Shown here in pieces: positions 16,425-26,300 of a DNA stretch of 64,000 nucleotides. The notes beneath the pieces were generated by a model. It searched no databases. It worked only from the letters and a program-made list of their open reading frames with translations, and had not been told where the DNA came from. Made by a program: the position numbers and the translations under genes. Origin of the DNA: Paenibacillus sp. RUD330 (lineage in GTDB: Bacteria; Bacillota; Bacilli; Paenibacillales; Paenibacillaceae); NCBI RefSeq assembly GCF_002243345.2, contig NZ_CP022655.2:461001-525000 (forward strand), in the 5' to 3' direction. Within the stretch, counting starts at the first letter, position 1. The number at the start of each line of letters is the position of its first letter.

Positions 16425-17806
16425 AAAGGCTGTTCGGGGCCGCGCGCCGGCCGTCCCTGCTGGCCCGTTATCTCCTGATCATCGTGTCGGCCCTTGTCGT
16501 GCTGCCTGCCGCCCTGCTCATGGCAGGAACGGGTTCGGTCGTCATCTCCGGGCTTGTCTCCCCCAAGGAGAGGGACAACCCGTATGCGGACACGAGCAGG
16601 CTGATCGAAGAGTGGCATCGGGAGGCGGCCTTGCTCCGGCATGCCGATCCGGAGACGATCGTCCGCAGCCTGGAGTCGTGGCGCAGCCGCTATCCCCGGT
16701 CCAGCGTCTTCTGGGTTGACAGCGCAAGCCGGCTGCGGGCAAGCCTGCCCTTCGACGAGGACCTGCCCCAGATATGGTCATCCGTGTACACGGTGGATTT
16801 CATGAAGGAAGCGGTCAACGGAACGAAGTATTCGGTCGTGGCGTTCATCGGCAAGGATGGCGAGCAGGGCTTCATGGCCATGCAGGTGCCGCGATATCTT
16901 ACGCTGCCTAACGGACAGCGGCTGGGAATGCTCGGAGGAACCGCATACACGGCCGGCGCCATTGTCCTGCTGGGACTGTTCCTCACGGTCAGCTTCTTGT
17001 TCTTCAACCGCATCCGCAAGCGGCTGGTGAGGCTGCAGGCGGCGATGGAGCAGCCGTCGGGCAGCGGGCTGCCGCTCCCTGTGGAGGTGTCGGGAGCGGA
17101 CGAGGTCGGCCGCCTGGAGGAAAGCTTCAACGGCATGGTCCGGGAGCTCGAGGCCGGGCGCCGCCGCGAGGCCGAGGAGGAGTCGCTGCGGCGCGAGCTT
17201 GTCGCGCGGCTGTCGCATGATCTGAGGACCCCGCTTACTGTCGTGCGCAGCCATGCGTACTCTCTGGAGCGGGAGCCGCTGAGCGGCCAGGGACGCAAGT
17301 CGGTGAAGCTGATCGGCGTCAAGCTGGATTACCTGTCGCAGCTGATCGAGAATCTGTTCTCCTACAGCCTGCTGTCCGCGGGCAAATACGCCTACCGGCC
17401 GGAGAAGACGGATATCGTGCGGCTGGCGAGAACGCAGCTGGCCGCCTGGTATCCCGCCTTCGAGCAGGCCGGCATGGAATTGGAGCCGGACCTTCCGGAT
17501 GCTCCCGTCTATTGGCATACCGATCCTCACTGGCTGGAGCGGGTGCTGGACAATCTGCTGCAGAACGCCCTCCGGCACGCTGCTTCAGGAGGCTGGACGG
17601 CTGTCCGCATCGTCGAGGACGAGGGAGGCGGACTCATCATCGAGGATAAAGGTCCGGGGCTTGGCGGCGACTCGCCGAACAAGGGAAGCGGGCTCGGCCT
17701 GTCCATCGTGCAGCTGATGCTGAAGGAGATGGGTCTTCGCAAGGAAGTGAGCTCCGGCGAAGGAGGAACGGCGGTTGCGGTCAAGCCGGAACAAATGGAT
17801 GGATGA
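16421..17806 (+). CDS. Sensor histidine kinase
   Basis: Membrane sensor of 461 residues. It has a transmembrane helix at about 13-35, an extracytoplasmic sensor domain of about 140 residues, a second helix near 178-200, a HAMP-like linker, and then the dimerisation box VARLSHDLRTPLTVVRSHAY with phospho-His near residue 266. The ATPase N-box (NLLQNALRHA) and G-boxes (IEDKGPGL, KGSGLGLSIVQLM) follow. The GTG start shares bases with the regulator stop. The large extracellular loop argues for sensing a signal outside the membrane, unlike the short-loop BceS kinases. Confidence 0.93.
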   Translation: MKRLFGAARRPSLLARYLLIIVSALVVLPAALLMAGTGSVVISGLVSPKERDNPYADTSRLIEEWHREAALLRHADPETIVRSLESWRSRYPRSSVFWVDSASRLRASLPFDEDLPQIWSSVYTVDFMKEAVNGTKYSVVAFIGKDGEQGFMAMQVPRYLTLPNGQRLGMLGGTAYTAGAIVLLGLFLTVSFLFFNRIRKRLVRLQAAMEQPSGSGLPLPVEVSGADEVGRLEESFNGMVRELEAGRRREAEEESLRRELVARLSHDLRTPLTVVRSHAYSLEREPLSGQGRKSVKLIGVKLDYLSQLIENLFSYSLLSAGKYAYRPEKTDIVRLARTQLAAWYPAFEQAGMELEPDLPDAPVYWHTDPHWLERVLDNLLQNALRHAASGGWTAVRIVEDEGGGLIIEDKGPGLGGDSPNKGSGLGLSIVQLMLKEMGLRKEVSSGEGGTAVAVKPEQMDG

Positions 17807-17816
17807 ACGTTCCGGA

Positions 17817-17854
17817 GAAAAAAATGAAGAGCCGGGGTCTGCGCTCCCGGCTCT
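17817..17854 (-). terminator. Terminator facing the minus strand, before the gene remnant boundary
   Basis: The perfect 9-bp stem AGAGCCGGG/CCCGGCTCT is followed on the minus strand by TCATTTTTT. The plus strand has only a weak ATTTG after it. It therefore fits a minus-strand gene best, though the histidine kinase mRNA may also end here. Confidence 0.6.
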
Positions 17855-18001
17855 ATTTGTCTGCTTACGGATATCCTGCCCGACAATCTCCAGGGTGTCG
17901 CCGTCCAAGTACAATCCGATCGGACCGGACAGCTTGTCCATGGATGTGTTCAGAGCCGCCTTGTAGATCGTGCGATCGCCTTCAGGAAGGCTGCCCTCGT
18001 T
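17855..18001 (-). pseudogene. Remnant of a minus-strand gene between kinase and ABC genes
   Basis: On the minus strand, about 48 codons read as ordinary protein, from NEGSLPEGDRTIYKAALNTS to GPIGLYLDGDTLEIVGQDIR, directly before the terminator at 17817-17854. A TAA lies immediately upstream, and the only ATG is in the middle of the segment without a ribosome binding site. The reading frame runs through the terminator, while a TAG lies one frame away just after the segment. It looks like the 3' end of a gene whose 5' part is lost and which carries a single-base frameshift near the end. I do not recognise the family. Confidence 0.4.
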
Positions 18002-18039
18002 TTAATCGCTTTTTAACCTTGTCCCGCCCCGGATTTTAA
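18001..18039 (+). promoter_or_regulatory. Putative response-regulator boxes upstream of the ABC exporter
   Basis: TTTAA occurs at 18001, 18012 and 18035, with spacings of 11 and 23 bases (about one and two helix turns). The first two reproduce the motif at 15639-15655, including the following TTTTTAAC. This suggests one regulator controls both its own operon and the exporter. Confidence 0.55.
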
Positions 18040-18076
18040 CCTCCGCCCGTTACGATGGAGGCAGAGGTGATTCGAG

Positions 18077-19012
18077 ATGAAGATGATGAGGCAAGCAAGC
18101 GGCTCCTGGCTGCTGGAAACGAAAGGCTTGACCAAGAAGCTCGGCGGCAAAGCGGTGGTCCGCGACGTGGACCTGCGGATCGGGGAAGGAGACATCTACG
18201 GCTTCCTCGGTCCGAACGGAGCCGGCAAGACGACGACGATCCGCATGCTGCTCGGCCTTGCCAAGCCGACGAGAGGCGGCGTGACGGTATTCGGGAAGAG
18301 CTTGGCGGCAAACCGGATGGACATTCTCCGGCATGTCGGCTCGCTGGTGGAATACCCGTCGTATTACGGCCATCTGACCGGCACGGAAAATCTGGAGGTC
18401 ATCCGCCGGCTGCTCGACGTGCCCAAGGAAAGAATCGCCGAGGCGCTGTCGATCGTGCGGCTGGAGAAGGATGCCCGGCGCGCCGTCAAAGGCTACTCGC
18501 TCGGCATGAAGCAGCGGCTCGGCATCGCGGCCGCGCTGCTCGGCAACCCGAGGCTGCTCATTCTCGACGAGCCGACCAACGGCCTCGATCCGGCGGGCAT
18601 CCAGGAAATGCGGGAGCTGATCAAAAGCCTCCCCGGCCAGCGGGGGGTGACGATCCTGCTCTCCAGCCATCTGCTGTCGGAGGTCGAGCTGATGGCGACG
18701 AAGGTGGGCATCATCAGCAGCGGCAGCCTGATCTATCAGGACAGCATCGCCAGCCTCAAGGCCAGGACGGCAGGCAGAATCCGGTTTGCCGTCAGCGAGC
18801 CGGAAGCCGCGTGGCAGCGGCTGCTGGAGCTCGGCTTCGAAGCCGAGCGCGACCAGAGCAGGCTGACGGTGGGCGGCGCGGCGGACCGGACGGTGGCCTA
18901 CATCGTGGCGGAGCTGGTCCGGCGCGGCCACTCCGTGTACCGGGTGGAAGAAGAGCGGTCGTCCCTCGAGAGCGTCTTCCTGGAAATGACCGGGACGGGA
19001 GGCAGCCTGTGA
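18077..19012 (+). CDS. ABC transporter ATP-binding protein (BcrA/antimicrobial-peptide type)
   Basis: Cytoplasmic ATPase of 311 residues with Walker A GPNGAGKTTT, the Q-loop in VEYPSYYGHL, signature YSLGMKQRLG, Walker B LLILDEPTNGLD and the H-loop SSHLLSEVE. The short DUF4162-like C-terminal extension is typical of BcrA and lantibiotic-immunity ATPases. It overlaps the first permease by four bases and follows a two-component system, the usual arrangement for peptide-antibiotic sensing and detoxification. Confidence 0.92.
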   Translation: MKMMRQASGSWLLETKGLTKKLGGKAVVRDVDLRIGEGDIYGFLGPNGAGKTTTIRMLLGLAKPTRGGVTVFGKSLAANRMDILRHVGSLVEYPSYYGHLTGTENLEVIRRLLDVPKERIAEALSIVRLEKDARRAVKGYSLGMKQRLGIAAALLGNPRLLILDEPTNGLDPAGIQEMRELIKSLPGQRGVTILLSSHLLSEVELMATKVGIISSGSLIYQDSIASLKARTAGRIRFAVSEPEAAWQRLLELGFEAERDQSRLTVGGAADRTVAYIVAELVRRGHSVYRVEEERSSLESVFLEMTGTGGSL

Positions 19013-19722
19013 TCGGCCGCATGCTCTCGGTGGAGCTGCTCAAGATCCGCCGCAAGCTGCTCTGGCTGCTCGCCGCGCTCGGCCCCATCGGCGTCATCGG
19101 CCTGCAGGCCGTCAACTACGGCTTGCGCTACGACTACCTGATGAAGCTGCATGCCGATGATCCTTGGGGCGGGCTGCTGCTCCAGGCAGGCTCCTTGATG
19201 CTGCCGGCGCTGTTCATCGGCCTGGCGCTGGTCGCCTCCATGTCGGCGGGCATTGAGCATCAGGCCGGCGCCTGGAAGCAGCTGCTCGCGCTGCCGGTCA
19301 CCCGGCTGCAGGTGTTCGCGGGCAAAGTGCTGCTGTCGCTCCTGCTGCTGCTGGCCTCCTGCACGCTGCTCCTGCTGCTGACTCTCGGAATGGGCCTGCT
19401 GCTCGGCTTCGAGCCGCAGGTTCCATGGGCAGACATCGTCAGCCAGTCCTACCTGCCCTATTTGGCCGCTCTCCCCTTCATCGCCCTGCAGAGCTGGCTG
19501 TCGATCGTCATGGCGAATCAGGCGCTGCCTCTTACCGTCGGCACGCTCGGCATGGTGTTCTCCATGTTCAGCGTGCTGATGCCCCAGTGGATGCCCTGGA
19601 GCTGGCCGGACCGGGCCGTACGCTCCGCCGACGCCCTGCAGGCCGCAGGCTCGGGTCTCGCCCTCGGCGTGCTCGTGCTGCTGATCGGCTACGCCCATTT
19701 TGCCCGGAAGGACGTGAGCTGA
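19009..19722 (+). CDS. ABC transporter permease (LanE/MutE type), first
   Basis: Membrane subunit of 237 residues with about six helices and no conserved solute-binding residue. The N-terminal SVELLKIRRKLLWLL and the block EHQAGAWKQLLALPV are shared with the second permease gene (FEHASGGWKQLLALPV), which shows that the two arose by duplication. This fits the two-permease LanEG or BcrB-type exporters. The GTG start overlaps the ATPase stop; ATG 19021 is an alternative. Confidence 0.88.
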   Translation: MIGRMLSVELLKIRRKLLWLLAALGPIGVIGLQAVNYGLRYDYLMKLHADDPWGGLLLQAGSLMLPALFIGLALVASMSAGIEHQAGAWKQLLALPVTRLQVFAGKVLLSLLLLLASCTLLLLLTLGMGLLLGFEPQVPWADIVSQSYLPYLAALPFIALQSWLSIVMANQALPLTVGTLGMVFSMFSVLMPQWMPWSWPDRAVRSADALQAAGSGLALGVLVLLIGYAHFARKDVS

Positions 19723-19723
19723 C

Positions 19724-20452
19724 ATGGCGAGATTGTTGGCATCGGAATGGATCAAGCTGAGACGCTCCATCATCTGGCTGCTGCTGCCGGCCAGCCCGCT
19801 GCTGGCGTTCGCAGCAGGCTGGAGATCCGGTCTCGGCTCCGAGGGCGCTGCGGCCTGGAGGGAGGTGCTCGCAGTCGGCGCGACGGTGCACGGCTATTTC
19901 TTTCTCCCGCTGCTGGTCGGCATTTTCGCGGCTCTGCTCTGCCGCTTTGAGCACGCTTCCGGCGGCTGGAAGCAGCTGCTCGCCCTTCCCGTCCGACCTG
20001 CGGCTGTCTACGGAGCGAAGCTCGCGGCAATCATGTCGCTGGTCGCCATTCTGCAGCTGCTGCTGTTCGCCGCCATCGTCTCGGCTGGGCTGCTGCGAGG
20101 GCTGGATGCTCCCGTTCCTTGGGGCATGGTCGGCATGTCGGCTTTCGGAGGCTGGCTCGCCTGCCTGCCTCTGGCCGCGCTCCAGCTGCTCGCGTCCACT
20201 GCTTTCCAGAGCTTCGCGGCGCCGCTCGCGGTCAACGTCATCTTCACGCTCCCCAACATGCTCGTCGCCAACTCGAGGGACTTCGCCCCCTGGTACCCGT
20301 GGGTGCAGCCGCTGCTGGCGATGGTGCCGCAGGATGCGTACGGCTTTGGCGCGTTCAACGTTTCTCTCGAGACCTTGCTCGCCGTCATCGGGGGCAGCTT
20401 CCTCGTCTTCCTCTGCTCCGGCTTGCTGTACTTCGTCCGGAGAGCGGTCTGA
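19724..20452 (+). CDS. ABC transporter permease (LanG/MutG type), second
   Basis: Membrane subunit of 242 residues with about six helices, starting one base after the stop of the first permease. It begins MARLLASEWIKLRRSIIWLL, the N-terminal pattern of this family, and carries the same WKQLLALPV block as its neighbour. With the ATPase it forms a three-gene exporter whose likely substrate is a membrane-active peptide or similar antibiotic; that substrate is an inference from family and context. Confidence 0.88.
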   Translation: MARLLASEWIKLRRSIIWLLLPASPLLAFAAGWRSGLGSEGAAAWREVLAVGATVHGYFFLPLLVGIFAALLCRFEHASGGWKQLLALPVRPAAVYGAKLAAIMSLVAILQLLLFAAIVSAGLLRGLDAPVPWGMVGMSAFGGWLACLPLAALQLLASTAFQSFAAPLAVNVIFTLPNMLVANSRDFAPWYPWVQPLLAMVPQDAYGFGAFNVSLETLLAVIGGSFLVFLCSGLLYFVRRAV

Positions 20453-20552
20453 TGGAGGCGGACGGGCATCCGGGGCGAAGGGCGGCGCGATAGGTCCCTA
20501 GCTTGGAAGCGGTGGACGGAGTAGCCGGAGCCCGGATTTCCAGATGCAAAAA

Positions 20553-20604
20553 AAAAGCGGCTCCCGAGCGCCTGCATGGCGCTTTGGAGCCGCTTTTGCT
20601 TTTA
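20553..20604 (+). terminator. Terminator after the ABC exporter operon
   Basis: The 12-bp stem AAAAGCGGCTCC/GGAGCCGCTTTT is followed by GCTTTT. Poly-A on the other side lets it serve the convergent chitinase gene as well. Confidence 0.85.
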
Positions 20605-20641
20605 ATCCGCATTCAGCGGAAGCAGGCTTGCATCCCGGCAT

Positions 20642-22015
20642 TCAGCCGAAGTAGCCCTTCATCGCATTGGACCAGGCGTAGCCGGTCGTCGCGTCCCAGT
20701 TGATCGACCACGTCATGACGCCGCGGAAGCCCGCGTAGCCGGCCGGAGCCTGGAGCGTGTAGCCGCCGCCGAACGACTGGCCTTTGGTGATGTAGTTCAG
20801 CGCCTTCACGATGTCGGCCGGAGCGGTGTAGCCGCCGCCCGCAGCGGCTGGCGAGGACGGCAATCCGATGGCGACTTGATCCGCGCGCAGGGCGGGGAAC
20901 ATGTTGGCGGCGTTGCCGGCGACCGCGAAGCCTTTCAGCAGCACCTCGGCCATGGCGACCTGGAAGTCGGCCGTGCCCTGGGAATAGGACTTGCCGTCGA
21001 GCGCTTGCATGGAGCCGCTGTTGTAATGCTGGACATGGATGTAGTCGAGCTGGTCGCGGACGGCGTAGATGACGGGCAGGTAAGCCCCCCAAGGTCCGCC
21101 GTAGGCGATCTGGCCGCCTTGGACGTAAGCCGTTTCGGGAGCCATCGTCAGATCGAAGCCGGAGCCGTACGCGGCCATGATTTCCTTGATGGCCGCGATC
21201 AGATTGACGATTTTGGGCGTCGTCGGATTTTTGAAGTCGGAATCGCCGCCGTTCAGGGAGAGGGAGGCGCCTTCCAGGTCGATGTCGATGCCGTCGAAGC
21301 CGTAGGTGTCGATGATGGATTTGAGAGAGCTGACGAAGCTGGCCTTGTTCGCCGCGGTTTCCAGATCCACCGTGGCGTTGGCGCCGCCGATGGAGATGTG
21401 GACGCGCTTGCCTTGGCTTTGCAGGTAGGCGACATCGGCCTTGAACTGCGCCGGCGTCGTCTGGAACGGCGTGAACGTGAGCGTCGCGTGGTCGCTGAGC
21501 GTCTCGGCGAAGCTGACGTTGATGACGTTGAAGTTGCTCGAGACGTTGCGCAGCGGGATGACGCCCGAGCCGTTGTCGAAGTTGTGCCAGTAGCCGACGA
21601 CCACTTTGCCGGTGGACGGAGTCGCGGTCGGCTTCGGCGTCGGAGTCGGGGTCGCGGTAGGAATCGGAGTCGCGGTCGGAGTGGCCGTCGGTTTCGGCGT
21701 TGCCGTAGGGGCCGGGGTTACGGTCGGTTTTGGAGTCGGAGTCGGCGTGACGGTCGGAGCCGGCGTGGCGCTAGGCGTCGGAGTCGGCGTCGTGCCGCCG
21801 GTCGGCGTCCACAGCGCCGGCACGTTCGGCGGCTCCCAGCCCGTGAGGGCGGTATGGGATTGCAGGCATTTGTAATCCTTGCCGCTGTACGTGACGACGT
21901 CTCCCGTCTTGTAGGCGGTTCCGGGTGTCCAGGCCGCGGCGCCGAATACGGTGGCCGGCAGCAGCGAGACGAGCAGCAGAAGGACGAGCGTCATGGCCAA
22001 GCCTTTGCTTTTCAT
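20642..22015 (-). CDS. GH18 chitinase with N-terminal chitin-binding domain
   Basis: Secreted chitinase of 457 residues that hydrolyses beta-1,4-linked N-acetylglucosamine. It has a signal peptide (residues 1-26), a CBM5/12 module (about 27-70, [36 protein letters not shown]), a Thr/Pro linker of about 70 residues, and a GH18 barrel from about 145 to the end. The catalytic signature [10 protein letters not shown] (DxxDxDxE) is intact near residues 240-248, and the MAPE and QHYN barrel motifs are present. It resembles the compact ChiD-type enzymes of Bacillus and Paenibacillus. Confidence 0.95.
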   Translation of the reverse strand: MKSKGLAMTLVLLLLVSLLPATVFGAAAWTPGTAYKTGDVVTYSGKDYKCLQSHTALTGWEPPNVPALWTPTGGTTPTPTPSATPAPTVTPTPTPKPTVTPAPTATPKPTATPTATPIPTATPTPTPKPTATPSTGKVVVGYWHNFDNGSGVIPLRNVSSNFNVINVSFAETLSDHATLTFTPFQTTPAQFKADVAYLQSQGKRVHISIGGANATVDLETAANKASFVSSLKSIIDTYGFDGIDIDLEGASLSLNGGDSDFKNPTTPKIVNLIAAIKEIMAAYGSGFDLTMAPETAYVQGGQIAYGGPWGAYLPVIYAVRDQLDYIHVQHYNSGSMQALDGKSYSQGTADFQVAMAEVLLKGFAVAGNAANMFPALRADQVAIGLPSSPAAAGGGYTAPADIVKALNYITKGQSFGGGYTLQAPAGYAGFRGVMTWSINWDATTGYAWSNAMKGYFG

Positions 22016-22227
22016 AAGTGCATCCCCTTTCGCGGCGGCTCCTTCGTGGAGTCCGCCTCTCTATTGGACCACGAAAGGTCCGGGCGGATAAGGGATAAAT
22101 TTCATAGGGGGCAGGGCATATTTTCCTTTGTCGGGGATTTTCCGATTCGAAAAGGCGCGAGGGGGGATGGTATAATAGCTTATCGTATCGTTGAAGACGA
22201 TTTCTTTATCTGACAAGGAGCCTCATC

Positions 22228-23157
22228 ATGCGAATCGGATTTCGTACCTGGAAAACCGCGGTCGGAGTCAGCCTGTCCGTCCTCATCGCGCAGCAGCTCG
22301 GACTGCTCAACTTCGCATCGGCGGGCATTCTGACCCTGCTCTGCATTCAAAAGACCCGCAGGCAGAGCCTGTCGGCCATATTGGACCGGCTGTTCGCCTG
22401 TTTGATTTCCATCGCCATATCGGCAGCGTTCTTCGAATGGGCCGGCTATTACGCGCTTCTGTTCGTCCCGATCTACCTGATCCTGATTCCCCTCTGCGTG
22501 AAGCTGGGCATTCAGGGAGGCATCGCGAGCAGCTCCGTCATCATGATGCATGTGTACATCCATGAGGGCGTGACGCTGAAATTCATCGGCAACGAGCTCC
22601 TTCTCATCCTGATCGGGCTGGGGCTGGCGCTGATCGTCAATCTCTACATGCCGGGAATCGACCGCAAGGTGCGGGAGCTGAAGAACGGAATCGAGCAGCG
22701 AATGGAAAATATATTGCGCGAGCTGGCGCTGTATCTGAAGGAAGGGAGCACTCTTTGGGACGGGCGCGAGGTTCTGGAGCTGGACAAGCTGCTGGACGAG
22801 GCGCGGAGCCTCGGGATCCAGGCGACCGAAAACGACTTCAGCGGGCGCCGCAGCTTGTTCTACGCCTATTACGAAACGCGCCGCAGGCAGGTGGAGATCC
22901 TGAAGATGCTCATTCCGCTCTGCTCGCAGGTCGACGGACGGCTGGAGCAGGGACGGCGCATCGGCGGCTTCCTGCTGGATCTGGCCGACAACTGGAATAC
23001 CATTCCGGGCGGCCGGGATTATCATGCCAAGCTGCGCGCCATCCGCGACTATCACAAGGAGCTGCCGCTGCCCGAGACGCGCGAGGAGTTCGAGACCCGG
23101 GCCAGCCTGTACGGCCTTGCGAACGAGCTGGAACGGTTCATTCTGACGCTGGCGTAA
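22228..23157 (+). CDS. ArAE_1 (DUF939) family membrane protein
   Basis: Protein of 309 residues. The first 145 residues contain about four or five transmembrane helices (ending LLLILIGLGLALIVNLYMP), and the rest is a cytoplasmic helical domain. This half-membrane, half-soluble layout with N-terminal RIGFRTWKTAVGVSLSVLIA matches the Gram-positive ArAE_1 family related to aromatic acid exporters. A TATAAT at 22171 may be its -10 box, but no good -35 is seen. The substrate is unknown. Confidence 0.82.
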   Translation: MRIGFRTWKTAVGVSLSVLIAQQLGLLNFASAGILTLLCIQKTRRQSLSAILDRLFACLISIAISAAFFEWAGYYALLFVPIYLILIPLCVKLGIQGGIASSSVIMMHVYIHEGVTLKFIGNELLLILIGLGLALIVNLYMPGIDRKVRELKNGIEQRMENILRELALYLKEGSTLWDGREVLELDKLLDEARSLGIQATENDFSGRRSLFYAYYETRRRQVEILKMLIPLCSQVDGRLEQGRRIGGFLLDLADNWNTIPGGRDYHAKLRAIRDYHKELPLPETREEFETRASLYGLANELERFILTLA

Positions 23158-23303
23158 GCCGGCTCGGATGGGCCGTTTTCTTTCTTTCCGCAAGAGCCTG
23201 ATTTCCTGGCTTTACAAAAGGAACATGAATTCCTGACATTCCCATGAACATCGGCCGATACGCTTGCCAAAGTGCACTTATATCGATTAGGCAGGTGTGG
23301 GAA

Positions 23304-26300
23304 ATGAAACCATGGTTACGGAAAGGCGTCGGCTTCATGCTGTCCGCCGCGCTGGCGGCAGGCATCGCGCTGCCGGCCGCCCGGGAAGCGCAGGCGGCGG
23401 TCGAGGAAACGCCGGTCAAGCTCGTGGAAGGAAACAGTGCCTGGAAGTATCTGGAGACTCCTTCCGATCAAGGAAGCGTCTGGAGGAACGTGTACGACGA
23501 TACGGCCTGGACCAGCGGCGCCGCGCCGCTCGGGTATCCCGTGCGCGCCGAGACGGCAACGTCGAAGTTCGGCGGCATCGCGACGACGATCGGATACGGC
23601 GGCAACAGCAGCAACAAATACTTGACGACCTATTTCCGCAAAACGATTCAAGTCAGCGGAGCGGCGGACTACAAGCGGTTCGTCGGCAGCTTCGGCGTCG
23701 ACGACGGCATGGTGCTCTATGTCAACGGTGAGGAAATCGCCCGCTACAATATGCCGGAGGGGCCGATCAGCTACACGACGCTGTCGGTGGAGGGCAAGGC
23801 GGCACCGCTGTTCTTCTATGACGTCGATCTGACGGACAAGCTTGCGGGCGTCGTCAAGGAAGGCGCGAATCAGATCGCCGTCGAGGTGCATCAGCAGAGC
23901 AAGAGCAGCTCGGACCTGTACTTCGACATGGAGCTGACGGCGTACAAGACGCCGGCGCAGCCGCCGGTCGAGCCGTCCAAGTCGCCGCTGCCCCAGTCGG
24001 TCGCGCTGACGTTCAACGGCGATCCGCGCACAGAGCTGGGCGTAGCCTGGTACACGTATGAGAACTACGCCGGCACGAAGCTGCAGGTCGCGGAGAAGGC
24101 CGCCGTTGGCTCAGCAGCGGAGTTCCCGGCGGACAAGGCGGCGACGTTCGAGGGGACTTCGGAGCGGATCGAGACGTTCCAGACCAAGGCGGACAAGACC
24201 GCTGCCAAAAAGACGGCGTACATCAGCCATAAGGCGAAGGCCGCCGGCCTGAAGCCGGGCACGGACTATGTCTATCGCGTCGGCGACGGCGAGGACGGCC
24301 ATTGGAGCCCGGCAGGCTCCTTCCGTACGGAAGCGGCGCAGCCGGAAGGCTTCACATTCCTCTACACGACGGATTCGCAGGGAACGACGGAGGCGGACTT
24401 CGCCACCTGGGCGCATACGCTTCAGGAAGGAATCGCGCGCTTCCCGCAATCGGCCTTCATCGCCAATACGGGCGATCTGGTCGACAACGGGGATCTCGAG
24501 GAGCAGTGGAGCTGGTTCTTCAACAAGCCCAAGGAGCTGCTGATGAGCCGGCCGCTGGTGCCGCTCGTCGGCAACCATGAATCCAAGAACTACAATGACT
24601 ACGCGCAGCATTTCAATCTTCCGAACGTGTCGCAGACGGGCGCCAAGCCGGACGGCTCCGTGTATGCCTTCGACTACGGCCCGGCACACTTCATGGTTGT
24701 CAATACGGAATATTCGCTCGTCAGCAGCACCGAGGAGCAGAAGCAGATCTACCGCAATCAGGTGCAATGGCTGAAGAGCGAAGCGGCCCGCACGGACAAG
24801 AAATGGAAGATCGTCCTGCTCCACAAATCGATGTATTCGGTGGCCAACCACTCCAGCGACTCCGATGTCCTGAGCTTCCGCCAGGATCTGACGAAGGCGT
24901 TCGACGAGATGGGCGTCGATCTCGTGCTCGGCGGCCATGACCATACGTATGCGCGCAGCTATCAAATGCTGAACAACGTGCCTCAGACCGACATCGTGCC
25001 GGATGCGGGCGGCCAGGTCGTCGATCCGAAGGGCACGCTCTACCTCATCACGAACGCGGCAGGCGACAAGCGCTACAACGTGAAAACGGGAACGACGTTC
25101 CCTTATGCCGCAAAATATGACCAGCCTGGCAAGGAAATGTTCACCGGCGTGAAGGTGACGGACGATGAAATCAGCTTCCAGGCATACACGACGACGGAGG
25201 CAGGCGGCACGGATGCGTACGATGCCTATGGAATCAAGCGCACGGACGCCGCTCCCGCTCCGGTGCAGCATGCGGAGTGGTCCGTCAATGCCGACGGCAA
25301 GCTGCAGCTGGAATGGACGGCTCCGGCCGGCGCGGCTCCCGCAGCTTACCGGATCTATGAGCAGAAGGACGCGCTTGGCGCGAACTGGAACGCAACGGTG
25401 AGCCATGAATCCGGCAAGTCGAGTTATGTCTATGTACTGGAAAATGCGGATCCAAAAGGCGAATATGAGCTGGCGATTCGTACGACCGGCGGTCGCGGCA
25501 ACTCGGCTGCGGTTACGGTGAAGCCGAATGTAGCCGTTCAGCCGAGCGCAAGCCCGTCGCCGAGCGAAAGCCCGACGCCGAGCCCAAGCCCGTCGGCGAG
25601 CCCAAGCGCAAGCCCGACGCCGAGCGCAAGCCCGTCGCCGAGCGCAAGCCCGTCGCCGAGCGCAAGCCCGTCGCCGAGCCCGACGCCGACGCCGACCACG
25701 GGTCCGGTCTGGACCCCGAGCGCAAGTCCGTCGCCGAGCGCAAGTCCGAGCGCAAGCCCGACGCCGACGCCAAGCGCAGCGCCGACCGCAAGCCCGACGC
25801 CGACCCCGGCGCCGAGCATGATGCCGGCTCCTGCACCGGCGAAGGACGTTCCGGCGGCCCACTGGGCCTATGCCAGCATCGCCCGGGCGATGGAGCTCGG
25901 CATCGCTCAAGGTTATGAGGACGGCAGCTTCCGTCCCGACCGCTCGGTCAGCCGCGCGGAGCTTGCCGTGCTGCTCTCGCGGGCGATGAAGCAGCCGGAA
26001 TCCGGCAGCCAGTCCTCCTTCAAGGATGCGGCGAGCATCCCGGTCTGGGCGCGCGGCGCTGTCGCCGGAGCCGCAGCCTCCGGCTGGATCGGCGGTTACG
26101 AGGACGGCAGCTTCCGTCCGGATCGTCACATCAGCCGCGCGGAGCTTGCCGTCATCGCAGCCAAGGCGGCCGGCCTCAAGACGGTCGCCGGCGACAAGCC
26201 GAGCTATCAAGATCTGGCCGGCATTCCGGTCTGGGCCCGCCCTTCGGTCGCTGCTCTGCAGCAAGCCGGACTGATGGGCGGCGTAGGCGGCAGCCGGTTC

